Both the position numbers and the translations under genes were made by a program. The notes under the pieces are model-generated. The model did not search any database. It saw only the letters and a list, made by a program, of their open reading frames with translations, and had not been told where the DNA came from. Of a stretch of DNA of 64,000 nucleotides, positions 8,805-17,047 are shown one piece after another. How positions within the stretch are numbered: the stretch's first letter is position 1; every line of letters begins with the position of its first letter. The stretch is from Halorubrum aethiopicum (GTDB lineage Archaea > Halobacteriota > Halobacteria > Halobacteriales > Haloferacaceae): positions 1,612,001 through 1,676,000 of the forward strand of contig NZ_LOAJ01000001.1 in NCBI RefSeq assembly GCF_001542905.1, in the 5' to 3' direction.

Positions 8805-9371
8805 TCAACACGGGACCGCGCCGGCGGCCGAGCCGACCGGCGGGCGGTCCTCGCGGTAGGTCGTCTCGTCAATCCCGCCGTCGAACATCGGCAGCCGGAG
8901 CTCGTAGGCGTACAGCAGGTCGAACGCCGCGAACGGGTCGATCCCGGTCGCGATCAGTCCGGGCGCGTTCAGCCGGACGCCGGCCGCGAGCGTCACGACC
9001 GGGTCGCCGTCGAGCGTCCCGGCGAGTTCGACGCCGAACTCGTCGCCCGCACGCGGGTCGGTGAGCACGGAGACGTGGACGAGCGCGTCGATCGTCGCCG
9101 GCGGGTCGCCTATCGCGAGCGGGTACCCCTCGCCGGCGAAACACTCGGTCAGCGGTCCGACCTCGCGCTCGGCGGCTCCCTCGGGCGCGTCCGTGGTCCC
9201 TCCCGCGACCGGCCCGTCGGCCGCCCCGACGACTCCGACGACCCCGCCGGAGACGGCCGCGACCGCGACGAGACACGCGAGGAGGACGGCCACTGACGCC
9301 CGCGTCGCGGGAGGGGTCGCCGACCCGCTGGCGGGTTCGTCCGTCGAGTCTCGGCCGGGATCGGTCCCCAT
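8805..9371 (-). CDS. Uncharacterised membrane-anchored or secreted protein
   Basis: A 188-residue protein. A hydrophilic N-terminus is followed by one hydrophobic segment near residues 26-50 (VAVLLACLVAVAAVSGGVVG), then an acidic extracellular-type domain containing CFAGEGYPLAIGDPP and ending in a cysteine (GAVPC). The segment could be a signal peptide or an anchor. I do not recognise a named family. It stands alone between the DUF4242-like gene and the methylglyoxal synthase gene, all on the minus strand with gaps over 45 bases. Confidence 0.7.
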   Translation of the reverse strand: MGTDPGRDSTDEPASGSATPPATRASVAVLLACLVAVAAVSGGVVGVVGAADGPVAGGTTDAPEGAAEREVGPLTECFAGEGYPLAIGDPPATIDALVHVSVLTDPRAGDEFGVELAGTLDGDPVVTLAAGVRLNAPGLIATGIDPFAAFDLLYAYELRLPMFDGGIDETTYREDRPPVGSAAGAVPC

Positions 9372-9418
9372 CGACCGCGGCTAGGACGCCCCGGACATAA
9401 ACCTCGCCCGTCCGGTTA

Positions 9419-9853
9419 TCACTCGTGAGACCCGCCGTCGCGGAGCGGGGACTCCTCGTCCAAGAGCTCCTCGGCGATCGGGTGTTCCCCGAGGAGAAGG
9501 CCCCGAACGAGCAGCTCCGCCGACGCGACGTTCGTCGCCACCGGCACGTCCTTCACGTCGCAGACGCGCAACAGCGCGGAGATGTCCGGCTCGTGCGGCT
9601 GGGCGGTGAGCGGGTCCCGCAGGAAGACCAGCCCGTCTATCGCGCCGTTCGCCACCATCGCCCCGATCTGGAGGTCGCCGCCGAGCGGCCCGGAGGCCTG
9701 CCGGTTCACGGCCAGCCCGGTCTCGTCGGCGATCCGCTTGCCGGTGGTGCCCGTCGTGACCAGTTCGTGTTCGGCCAGCACGTCCGCGTGCGTCTCCACG
9801 AACGCGACCATCTCGTCTTTGAGTTCGTCGTGGGCGATGAGCGCGATGCGCAT
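9419..9853 (-). CDS. mgsA: Methylglyoxal synthase
   Basis: A 144-residue enzyme that converts dihydroxyacetone phosphate to methylglyoxal and phosphate. Family signatures are all present: [15 protein letters not shown] at the start, TTGTTGKRI for phosphate binding, [16 protein letters not shown] with the catalytic aspartate, and [15 protein letters not shown] followed by [15 protein letters not shown]. The length matches bacterial enzymes. The gene is preceded by a TATA-like stretch and stands alone. In haloarchaea the enzyme may relieve sugar-phosphate stress or feed aromatic amino acid synthesis; the latter is inference. Confidence 0.95.
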   Translation of the reverse strand: MRIALIAHDELKDEMVAFVETHADVLAEHELVTTGTTGKRIADETGLAVNRQASGPLGGDLQIGAMVANGAIDGLVFLRDPLTAQPHEPDISALLRVCDVKDVPVATNVASAELLVRGLLLGEHPIAEELLDEESPLRDGGSHE

Positions 9854-9955
9854 GGATTGCCATCGGCTCGGCGAGTATTAAAGGATCAGCCGCAAGCGCG
9901 GCCGAGACGACGCGGCAGCGACGGTGCGACGGACGCCGTCACGCCGGTCGCCGGC

Positions 9956-11881
9956 TCACTTGAACCGGAACGTCTCGAGGTTCTTCGGCGCGAACGTCCG
10001 CATGTTGTAGTCGTGATACAGCGCCGACGAGAGGTCCTGGACGGACCGCTCGTCGCCGTGGACGCACAGCACCTTCTCGGGGCGCGGGTTCATCGTCTTC
10101 ACGAAGTTCTCTAGGCCCTGGCGGTCGGCGTGGCCGGAGAAGCCGTCGACGGTCTCGACGCCCATCTCGAGCGAGAGGGTGTCGCCGCGGCCGCCGTTGC
10201 CCCAGTCGGAGACGGGGATCTCGTCCCAGCCGTTCTGGATCCGACGGCCGAGCGTCCCCTGCGCCTGGTAGCCGACGAACATGAGCGTCGAGTCCGGGTC
10301 CGGGCCGATGTGGCGGAGCCACGACATGATCGGGCCGCCCTCGACCATCCCCGACGTGGAGAGGACGATACACTCCTCGCCGTCGGCGACGTCCTGGCGC
10401 TCGTCCTCGCCGCCGTCGATGTGGTTGAACTCCTCGGCGAGGAACGGGTTCTCGTCCTCGTGGAAGATCCGGTTTCGGAGCTCGTCACGGAGGTACTCGG
10501 GATAGGTGGTGTGGATCGCGGTCGCCTCCCATATCATCCCGTCGAGGTGGACCGGCATCTCCGGGATCTCCCCCTCCCGCATCGCCTCCTCCAACACGAG
10601 CATGATCTCCTGGGAGCGCCCGACCGCGAACGCCGGGATGACGACCTTCCCGCCCTGCTCGTACGTCTCGTTGATGACGCGTTTGAGCGCCTCCTCGGAG
10701 TCCTCCTGGTCGGTCTGGTAGTCGTTGCGGCCGCCGTAGGTCGACTCGAGCACCAGTGTCTCGACGCGCGGGAAGTCGTTGACCGCGCCGTTGAACAGGC
10801 GGGTGTCCTCGTAGTGGATGTCCCCGGAGAAGGCGACGTTGTAGAGGCCGTCGCCGATGTGGAAGTGGGTCACTGCGCTGCCGAGGATGTGCCCCGCGTT
10901 GTGGAAGGTGAGCTTGATGTCCGGCGCGATGTCCGTCACGTCGCCGAACTCCAGCGGGATCGTGTGTTTGATCGTCTCGCGGACCTGCGCGGACTCGTAC
11001 GGCGGCGTGCGGCCCTCCTTGGCCGCCACGTCGAGGTAGTCGAGCTGGAGCAGTCCCATCAGGTCGCGGGTCGGCTCGGTGGTGTACACCGGGCCGTCGT
11101 AACCGTACTTGAACAGCAGCGGGAGGAGCGCGGAGTGGTCGAGGTGGGCGTGGGTCAACACGACGGCGTCGAGCGTCGCCGCGCCCGCCCCGAGCGCCTC
11201 GGGCACCTGGAGGTACGGGACCTCGCCCTCCGCGCCGGGTTTGTCCCCGCAGTCGATGAGGACGCGGGTCTCCGGCGTCGAGAGCACGAACGCGGCGCGG
11301 CCGACCTCGCGACAGCAGCCGAGCGTCGTGATCCGGACCCACTCGTCGTCGGACATCTCCTCGCGGTGGATCTGCCTGCCGACGCGTTCGAGGATGTCGC
11401 GGCGCTCCTCGCGCTCGTTCTTCAGGAAGTTGCGGACGTTCGAGACGGTCGAGGACTCGATCGGCGGGGTCCGGACGACCTCCGGGGTCCAGCCGATCTC
11501 CTGGGTGATCTCCCGGAGCGTGGAGCCCCGTCGGCCGATCACCATGCCGGGCTTTTCGGCCTCGATCACCACCTCGCCGGTGTCCTCGTGGAAGTCGAGG
11601 TCGGTCACGCCCGCGTCCTCGGGAATCACGTCTCTGACCTCGCCTTCCGCCTGCTTCGGCGGCGAGAGCACCGACGGGTCCGGGCGGACCGTGATCCGCT
11701 TGCGGAGCTTCGAGGCGAGTCGCCGGATCAGGTCGCCGTCGCCCGCGAACCGCTTCGGATCCCGGGTGTACACGACCAGTTCCGGCCCCTCGTATTTGAC
11801 GTCCGTGACGCTCACGTCGTTCGGGACCTCCTGTTCTATCGTCGACTTCAGGTTCTCGAGTTGCTTATCGACTTGGCTCAT
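9956..11881 (-). CDS. fttA: Transcription termination factor FttA (aCPSF1), KH/beta-CASP ribonuclease
   Basis: A 641-residue archaeal CPSF73-like nuclease that cleaves nascent RNA at U-rich 3' ends and terminates transcription. An N-terminal KH-like region is followed by a second KH domain (GMVIGRRGSTLREI near residues 112-125), then the metallo-beta-lactamase core with HAHLDHS (near 244-250) and the beta-CASP domain. Later motifs include GHILGSAVTHF, FSGDIHYED, TSGMVEGGP and GFSGHADRQG. The start is ATG with GGTGAG immediately upstream. The gene is not linked to other RNA-processing genes here, as is usual in haloarchaea. Confidence 0.96.
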   Translation of the reverse strand: MSQVDKQLENLKSTIEQEVPNDVSVTDVKYEGPELVVYTRDPKRFAGDGDLIRRLASKLRKRITVRPDPSVLSPPKQAEGEVRDVIPEDAGVTDLDFHEDTGEVVIEAEKPGMVIGRRGSTLREITQEIGWTPEVVRTPPIESSTVSNVRNFLKNEREERRDILERVGRQIHREEMSDDEWVRITTLGCCREVGRAAFVLSTPETRVLIDCGDKPGAEGEVPYLQVPEALGAGAATLDAVVLTHAHLDHSALLPLLFKYGYDGPVYTTEPTRDLMGLLQLDYLDVAAKEGRTPPYESAQVRETIKHTIPLEFGDVTDIAPDIKLTFHNAGHILGSAVTHFHIGDGLYNVAFSGDIHYEDTRLFNGAVNDFPRVETLVLESTYGGRNDYQTDQEDSEEALKRVINETYEQGGKVVIPAFAVGRSQEIMLVLEEAMREGEIPEMPVHLDGMIWEATAIHTTYPEYLRDELRNRIFHEDENPFLAEEFNHIDGGEDERQDVADGEECIVLSTSGMVEGGPIMSWLRHIGPDPDSTLMFVGYQAQGTLGRRIQNGWDEIPVSDWGNGGRGDTLSLEMGVETVDGFSGHADRQGLENFVKTMNPRPEKVLCVHGDERSVQDLSSALYHDYNMRTFAPKNLETFRFK

Positions 11882-12050
11882 AGCTCACCGCGGGCCGTAG
11901 ATCGCCGCCGCCGTCGGGTCGGAGCGGTATCGATACGCGTCGCCTTCGCGCTCGACCGTGACGGGGTAGGCATAGTGGAAGTACTGTCCGTATGTACCGT
12001 TGCGGGAACAGCCAGCGAAAACCCGCTTGCCTCGAAGTAGACCCCCATCG

Positions 12051-12059
12051 TTATAAAAG
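12051..12059 (+). promoter_or_regulatory. TATA box for the following hypothetical gene
   Basis: TTATAAAAG is a strong archaeal TATA match in an otherwise GC-rich intergenic region of 218 bases between the divergent fttA gene and the plus-strand gene at 12100. It would place the transcript start about 20 bases before the ATG. Confidence 0.6.
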
Positions 12060-12099
12060 ACTTCGCAAAACGGATACCGCTCGCCGGCGTGGTCGGCCC

Positions 12100-12615
12100 A
12101 TGCGCGTCACCCCCGAGACCGTCCGCGAGGAGCACGCCCGCGTCCGCGACCGCGCCCCCGTCGTCGTCCCGATCCTCAACGACACCCGCGACCGGCTCGG
12201 GGACCTGTTCGACGCCGAGGTCGATCGCGTCGCGGAGGAGACCTACCGGCGCGAGGTCGACGCCGTCTTCGCGGACGGCGAGGTCGGGGTCAACGTGACC
12301 GGCTACGCCGCGCTCCTCCGCGACCTCGACGTCGCTGGCGACTACCCCGGGTTCGTCGTCGACGAGGTCCTCGGCCGGGAGCTGGCGGCGGCGATCGCCG
12401 GCGGCCAGCCCCTCTCGCTGCTCGCGCAGGCGACGTTCCACTTCGCGGACGTCCACGTCGACCGCGACGCCACGGCCGAGGAGGACGCGGCCGGCGCGGG
12501 CACCGCCGGCGCGGACGACCTCGACGCCGCGCTCGCCGCCGGCTTTCAGACGCGGCTCCCCGGGTGGGCGTGGCGTGAGGGGGAGAGCCCGTTCGCGGTC
12601 GACGCCGGCGACTGA
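12100..12615 (+). CDS. Uncharacterised haloarchaeal protein
   Basis: A 171-residue acidic soluble protein beginning MRVTPETVREEHARVRDRAP. It has no signal peptide or membrane segment. The central part predicts helices (FVVDEVLGRELAAAIAGG, LSLLAQATFHFADVHVDRDA) and the C-terminus has the aromatic stretch TRLPGWAWREGESPF. The start was chosen at the ATG about 45 bases after a clear TATA box; the longer in-frame alternative has unusual composition (cysteines and arginines). I cannot assign a function, and the convergent SDR gene gives no clue. Confidence 0.7.
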   Translation: MRVTPETVREEHARVRDRAPVVVPILNDTRDRLGDLFDAEVDRVAEETYRREVDAVFADGEVGVNVTGYAALLRDLDVAGDYPGFVVDEVLGRELAAAIAGGQPLSLLAQATFHFADVHVDRDATAEEDAAGAGTAGADDLDAALAAGFQTRLPGWAWREGESPFAVDAGD

Positions 12616-12675
12616 GGGTCGCGTCGTGCCGACGACTGACGGGGCGGGAGCGTCGCGCTCCCGGCGGGATCCCGG

Positions 12676-13506
12676 CTACGACGTGACGTTCCGGATCAGA
12701 TCGAACGCCTTGTCGCGCAACGCGTCGGGGAGGAATCGCGCGAGCACGCCGACGCGGCCGGCCGCCCCCGGCTGGACGCGGGCGGGCGGTTTCGTCGCGC
12801 TCGCCGCGTTGAGGATCTCCGCGGCGACGACCGACGGCTCGACCGCGCCCGGCCCGTCGCCGCCGACCAGCTTCAGGTCCTCGAAGAGCGCGTAGACGTC
12901 CTCGTAGGCACCGGACCGCTCGACGCCCTCGAGTTCGACCTCCCGCGACGCGCGGTCCCAGAACGCCGTCTTGACCGATCCCGGCTCGACGACGACGACG
13001 TCGACGCCGAACTCGCGGACCTCGTTGCGCAGCGCGTCCGACATCGCCTCGAGCGCGAACTTCGAGCCGGCGTAGACGCCGCCGCCGGGGAACGACACCC
13101 GCCCCGCCACCGAGGAGACGTTCACGATCGTCCCGTCGCGCTCGCGGCGCATCGCCGGCAACACGGCCCGAGTCAGTCGGTGCGGGCCGTAGACGTTGAC
13201 GTCGAACTGGTCGTGGACCGACTCGGCCGGAACGTCCTCGATGGGGCCGTACTGGCCGTAGCCGGCGTTGTTGACGAGCGCGTCGATCGCCCCCTCCTCG
13301 TCGAGGATCCGGTCGACGACGCGGTCGATGTCCCCCTGATCGGTGACGTCGAGCGTCGCCAGCGTACAGCCCGCCTCGCCGAGCGTCTCGATGTCCGCGG
13401 GGTTCCGCGCGGTGGCGTACACGGTCCACCCCTCGTCGTTGAACGCGTGCGCGGTCGCGCGGCCGATGCCCGAGGAACACCCGGTGATGAGTACCGTCTT
13501 CTGCAC
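12676..13506 (-). CDS. Short-chain dehydrogenase/reductase (SDR)
   Basis: A 276-residue NAD(P)-dependent oxidoreductase of the classical SDR family. It has the Rossmann motif TGCSSGIG near residues 7-14, NNAG in DALVNNAGYGQYGP, the catalytic serine in VNVSSVAGRVSFPG and the YAGSK catalytic pair. The GTG start (reading M-Q-K-T-V) is preferred because GAGTTATG lies about 27 bases upstream, fitting a leaderless transcript; the ATG inside that box is the less likely alternative. The C-terminal extension after about residue 200 resembles haloarchaeal SDRs acting on lipids or steroids-like compounds, but the substrate is unknown. Confidence 0.88.
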   Translation of the reverse strand: MQKTVLITGCSSGIGRATAHAFNDEGWTVYATARNPADIETLGEAGCTLATLDVTDQGDIDRVVDRILDEEGAIDALVNNAGYGQYGPIEDVPAESVHDQFDVNVYGPHRLTRAVLPAMRRERDGTIVNVSSVAGRVSFPGGGVYAGSKFALEAMSDALRNEVREFGVDVVVVEPGSVKTAFWDRASREVELEGVERSGAYEDVYALFEDLKLVGGDGPGAVEPSVVAAEILNAASATKPPARVQPGAAGRVGVLARFLPDALRDKAFDLIRNVTS

Positions 13507-13624
13507 GCGTCGTCGGTCGGCCCCCGCCGGCATAACTCTCCCGACCCGGATCGGGGACGACGCGCACCGAAGTCGACCCGGATCGGGGCGTCCACACCGG
13601 GCGTGTTCCGGACCGCGGGCGACG

Positions 13625-14119
13625 CTACAGCTCCTCGGTGCGGATCCCCATCGCCCTCGAGGCGGGCGCGGTCCGCTCGAACCCCCACCGCTCGTAGAAG
13701 CCCTCGACGTCGGCGAGGAGGTCGACGTACGCACCGTCGGGCGCGTTCTCACGGAGCCAGGCGACGAGCGCGTCCATCATCGCCGTCCCGATCCCTCGTC
13801 CCTGGTGAGCCTCCGCGACGGCCATGTCCGAGAGGTGGAAGATCGAGCCGCCGTCGCCGACGATCCGGGCCATCCCGACCGTCCTTCCCGCCCCCGATCC
13901 GGTCCCGACCTCGACCACGTGGACGCCGTACGTCGTGTTCGGGAGCCCCCGCTCGACCGCCTCGCGCGACCGGTCGCTCATGCCGGCCTCCCGGCGGAGC
14001 CGGACGAACGCCTCGACCGAGGGCGTCGTCGCCCGGAGTTCGTAGCCGGCCGGAAGCGTCGATTCCGTCGCCCGCTGCCGGTCCGGAATCCCGGTCCCGC
14101 CGGCGTCGCCGTCGCTCAT
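13625..14119 (-). CDS. GNAT-family N-acetyltransferase
   Basis: A 164-residue acetyl-CoA-dependent acetyltransferase. The central motif A is clear (SDMAVAEAHQGRGIGTAMM), with the pyrophosphate-binding QGRGIG loop, and motif B is seen as FYERWGFERTAP near the C-terminus. The N-terminal part (LRATTPSVEAFVRLRREAGM) resembles the YhbS/GNAT acyltransferases of bacteria. The substrate is unknown. It is on the same strand as psmA, 57 bases after that gene's stop, and could be read through from that operon. Confidence 0.85.
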   Translation of the reverse strand: MSDGDAGGTGIPDRQRATESTLPAGYELRATTPSVEAFVRLRREAGMSDRSREAVERGLPNTTYGVHVVEVGTGSGAGRTVGMARIVGDGGSIFHLSDMAVAEAHQGRGIGTAMMDALVAWLRENAPDGAYVDLLADVEGFYERWGFERTAPASRAMGIRTEEL

Positions 14120-14176
14120 GGAGATCGGTTCGCGCTCCGGAAGAAATCGGTTTCGGGGTGGCGCGGGGAGAGCGCG

Positions 14177-14986
14177 TTACTCCTCGTCGGCGTCGGCGGA
14201 CCCGTCGTTCTCGTCGTCGGCGTCCGCCTCGTCGTCGGCGTCTTCCTCCTCGTCGGTCGCGAGCAGGTCGCGATCGGCGAGGATCGACTCGAGTTCGTCG
14301 GCGGGCACCTCGGCGTACTGCTCGTCGTCGACGGTGATCGTGGCGACGCCGACGCCCTCGGGGGTGAGCCCCTCGTCGTTGGTCTGTGCGAGGGTGTCGA
14401 GCGCGAGCCCGACCGCCTCGTCCGTGGAGATGCCCTCCTCGTACTCCGACTCGAGGTAGTCGCGGAGGTCGCTCCGGTCCGACCCGATGGAGAGCGCCTG
14501 CCACTCGTAGGGCGTCCCGGAGGGATCGGTCTCGAAGAGGCGGGGCTCGCCGTTCTCGATCCCGCCGACGATGAGCGCGACGCCGAAGGGGCGCGCGCCG
14601 CCGATCTGGGTGTACTGCTGGATGTGGTCGGTGATCGTCTTCGTCAGCGTCTCGATCCCCATCGCCTCGCCGTAGCGCAGGCGGTTCACCTGCGCCTGCC
14701 GGCGCGCGAAGTCGATGAGCTGGCGGGCGTCCGCGACGTGACCCGCGCTGGCGACGCCGACGTGGTCGTCGGCCTTGTGGAGCTTCTCGATGCTCGCGGG
14801 CTCCATGAGCGGGGAGCGGGCGCGCTTGTCGGCCGCGAGGACGACGCCGTCCTCGGCGCGGATGCCGACGCTCGCCGTGCCGCGTTTGACCGCCTCCCGC
14901 GCGTACTCGACCTGGTAGAGCCTGCCGTCGGGAGAGAAGATGGTGATTCCTCGGTCGTACGCCTGCTGTTGGGATTGGCCCTGCAT
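14177..14986 (-). CDS. psmA: Proteasome alpha subunit
   Basis: A 269-residue structural subunit forming the outer rings of the 20S proteasome. The family N-terminus (YDRGITIFSPDGRLYQVEYA) and KRGTASVGIRAEDGVVLAAD are present, as is the gate-forming N-terminal extension. The C-terminus is an acidic tail (repeated Asp/Glu/Ala), as common in haloarchaea, and no catalytic threonine is expected. It begins four bases after the stop of the RNase P Pop5 gene. It is the last clear member of an operon that also encodes Rpp30 and a methyltransferase, a linkage conserved in archaea. Confidence 0.96.
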   Translation of the reverse strand: MQGQSQQQAYDRGITIFSPDGRLYQVEYAREAVKRGTASVGIRAEDGVVLAADKRARSPLMEPASIEKLHKADDHVGVASAGHVADARQLIDFARRQAQVNRLRYGEAMGIETLTKTITDHIQQYTQIGGARPFGVALIVGGIENGEPRLFETDPSGTPYEWQALSIGSDRSDLRDYLESEYEEGISTDEAVGLALDTLAQTNDEGLTPEGVGVATITVDDEQYAEVPADELESILADRDLLATDEEEDADDEADADDENDGSADADEE

Positions 14987-14990
14987 GATA

Positions 14991-15470
14991 TCACTCGATG
15001 TCGAACGCCGCCGCGCCGACGTACTCCGACCCGGTCCGCACCTCGCACGCGTCACCGCGCACGACCGCGGGCCGCTCGGCGTCCCCGAACGCGACGTCTC
15101 GCTGTGTCGAACTGGCGGCCGCGCGACCCATATATCTTTCTTCACAGGCACGGACCGTCCCGGAGATTCCCCGAACGCGGATCCCCACGGCGTCGCCGTC
15201 GACCGCGCTCACGCAGCCGATCGCGGCCCGCGCCTCCTCGACGTGGCCGCGACGGACCCGGACGACCGCCTCGCCCGCGCCCCCCGAAAACGAGAAGGAG
15301 AGCAGTTTCAAGCCGGCGTCGGCGCTGCCCGCGTCGCCGAGGAGGTTGCCGGCGGCGTACCAGAGCGCGCGCTGGAACGCGCGGCGGTCGATCGCCGCGT
15401 CCGGCCACGCCTCGATCCCGACGGCCAGGTACCGCCAGCGCGGACGGAGGTGTTTCGGGAGGTGTTTCAC
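14991..15470 (-). CDS. rnp2: RNase P protein component 2 (Pop5)
   Basis: A 159-residue Rpp14/Pop5-family subunit of RNase P, which matures tRNA 5' ends. The conserved start reads MKHLPKHLRPRWRYLAVGIE from a GTG at 15470, matching the usual beginning of this family. A longer ATG start at 15581 would add 37 residues made of 15-residue repeats rich in Trp, Asp and Ala, which I judge to be translated repeat DNA, not family sequence. It lies between a methyltransferase gene and psmA, with four bases to psmA. Confidence 0.9.
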   Translation of the reverse strand: MKHLPKHLRPRWRYLAVGIEAWPDAAIDRRAFQRALWYAAGNLLGDAGSADAGLKLLSFSFSGGAGEAVVRVRRGHVEEARAAIGCVSAVDGDAVGIRVRGISGTVRACEERYMGRAAASSTQRDVAFGDAERPAVVRGDACEVRTGSEYVGAAAFDIE

Positions 15471-15498
15471 GAACCGGTCACCCGGTGGCTTCCCGCCC

Positions 15499-15600
15499 GG
15501 TCGCTCCGCATCCGCCCACACCGCATCCGACCACACCGTCTCCGGTCGCTCCGCATCCGCCCACACCGCATCCGACCACACCGTCTCCGGTCGCTCCGCA
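15499..15600. repeat. 45-bp tandem repeat between methyltransferase and rnp2
   Basis: Two exact 45-bp copies (15499-15543 and 15544-15588) plus 12 bases of a third. The unit begins GGTCGCTCCGCATCCGCCCA on the plus strand. The unit length is a multiple of three and is in the same frame as both the upstream methyltransferase and the downstream rnp2 gene on the minus strand. It therefore extends an open frame instead of breaking one; read on the minus strand it encodes ETVWSDAVWADAERP units. It fills the 135-base gap between the two genes. Confidence 0.9.
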
Positions 15601-15605
15601 TTCGG

Positions 15606-16250
15606 TCACTCCGCACCGGGCACCTCGTCGCCCGAGCCGATCCGCTCGGCGACGATCACGCCGACCTGGTCGTGGACGCGCTCGACTGCGACGACCGCAA
15701 ACCCGACCGACGTGAACGCCTCCACGAGCGTCCCGACGGTCGCGGGGTCGTCGACCTCCGGGCTATAGTAGGGCTCCTCGGGGTCCGGCTCCTCGAAGAA
15801 CATCACGTCGCCGAGGACGATCCGGCGCGCGCCCGTGTCGGCCATGACCCGGATCGCCTCGCGCTTCTCGTCGTCCGCGAGGTGGTGGAGCGCGAAGTTC
15901 GAGGTGATGACGTCCACCGACTGGCCGTCCGGCCCGTCGAGGTTCGGCTCACGGAACTCGCCGTAGGCGAACTCGACGTTGGTGATCCGCTCCTCGGAGG
16001 CCTTCCGGCGGCCCTCCTCCATCATCCCCTCGCTGACGTCTCTGGCGAGCACGAGCTTCGCGTCGGGCGCGAGCGCCAGCGCGATCGCGCCGGTCCCCGC
16101 GCCGAGGTCCGCAACCACGTCGTCGGGTCCGGGGTCGGCGTAGTCGACGACGAGGCCCGCACAGGCGTGGTACTCGTCGCTCTTCGCGTCGTCGTACTCG
16201 GCCGCCTTCTCGGTGAAGCGGGCGGCGTGCTCCTCAACGCTCCGTTTCAT
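15606..16250 (-). CDS. Class I SAM-dependent methyltransferase in the RNase P operon
   Basis: A 214-residue Rossmann-fold methyltransferase. It has the SAM motif VVADLGAGTGAIALAL near residues 50-65, followed by LVLARDVSEGMMEEG and the post-motif SNFALHHLADDEK. The ATG giving MKRSVEEHAARF was chosen over a GTG three codons earlier; with it the gene overlaps the end of rnp3 by 17 bases, indicating coupling. The target is unknown. Its place between two RNase P protein genes makes an RNA substrate attractive, but that is inference; small-molecule methyltransferases have the same fold. Confidence 0.85.
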   Translation of the reverse strand: MKRSVEEHAARFTEKAAEYDDAKSDEYHACAGLVVDYADPGPDDVVADLGAGTGAIALALAPDAKLVLARDVSEGMMEEGRRKASEERITNVEFAYGEFREPNLDGPDGQSVDVITSNFALHHLADDEKREAIRVMADTGARRIVLGDVMFFEEPDPEEPYYSPEVDDPATVGTLVEAFTSVGFAVVAVERVHDQVGVIVAERIGSGDEVPGAE

Positions 16251-16962
16251 ACCGTCCACGTCGGACCCCCGGCTCTATGAAATCCCCGGAGAGCCGCTCG
16301 CGGTTCCGCTCCGCGATGCGGCCCCACGCGCGGAGCCCCTCGCGGACCCACTCGGGATCGAACCCGACCTCCGCCGCGACGGCGACGACCTCGCGGGGCG
16401 CGCGGAGTTCGAGGTGGGAGGCGGCGTTCGCGCTGACGACGTGCGGGGCGTCGTAGTAGGTCACGATCTCCCGCAGCTTCCGGAGGTCGGCGAGGGCCCG
16501 GACCCGTTCCCCGCCCGTCCTCCGGAGGACCGGACCGAGGTCGAACTCCACGTGGACGCCGTTGTCGCGGGCGGCCCTCGCGAGGACGTGGTTGAACCCG
16601 CCCGACCCCGCGTTCGGGCGCGCGAGCACGTCGACGCGGGGCTCCTCGACCGCGTAGCGGTTCAGCCGGTCGTCGCCCCCGACGACGCAGACGACCGTGC
16701 GTTCGGACCGACGGTTCCCGACCGCCCCCGACGCCGCGGTCGGTCCGTCGACGTCGATCTCGACCGCGTCGACGACGTCGATCCCGTACTCGTCGGCGAT
16801 CGCCTCGGGGTCGGTCGCGGGGGTCGCGGCGTCGCCGCCCGACCGCGCCAGCGCGTCCCGCGTCCGGACGACGATCCCGTCGTAGCCGTACCGCGCCGCC
16901 GTCGTGGCCTGTCTCGCGACGGTGGCGTCGCCGTCGGGATACGCGTGGACCGCCTCGTACAT
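16234..16962 (-). CDS. rnp3: RNase P protein component 3 (Rpp30)
   Basis: A 242-residue TIM-barrel subunit of RNase P. It starts MYEAVHAYPDGDATVARQAT and shows family patterns such as YGYDGIVVRTRD, VDVLARPNAGSGGFNHVLAR, and near the C-terminus YYDAPHVVSANAASHLELRAPREVVAVA. Length and order agree with archaeal Rpp30. It leads the operon rnp3 - methyltransferase - rnp2 - psmA, thereby linking tRNA processing with protein turnover. No strong TATA box is visible in the 85 bases upstream. Confidence 0.93.
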   Translation of the reverse strand: MYEAVHAYPDGDATVARQATTAARYGYDGIVVRTRDALARSGGDAATPATDPEAIADEYGIDVVDAVEIDVDGPTAASGAVGNRRSERTVVCVVGGDDRLNRYAVEEPRVDVLARPNAGSGGFNHVLARAARDNGVHVEFDLGPVLRRTGGERVRALADLRKLREIVTYYDAPHVVSANAASHLELRAPREVVAVAAEVGFDPEWVREGLRAWGRIAERNRERLSGDFIEPGVRRGRYETER

Positions 16963-17047
16963 GCCCGGCGGTTCGGGGGCCCGCGGTATCGGCGTTGCGC
17001 TTCCGATCGGTCGAGGCGGTCGCGTCGGTTCGGGTCGGCCCGCACCC

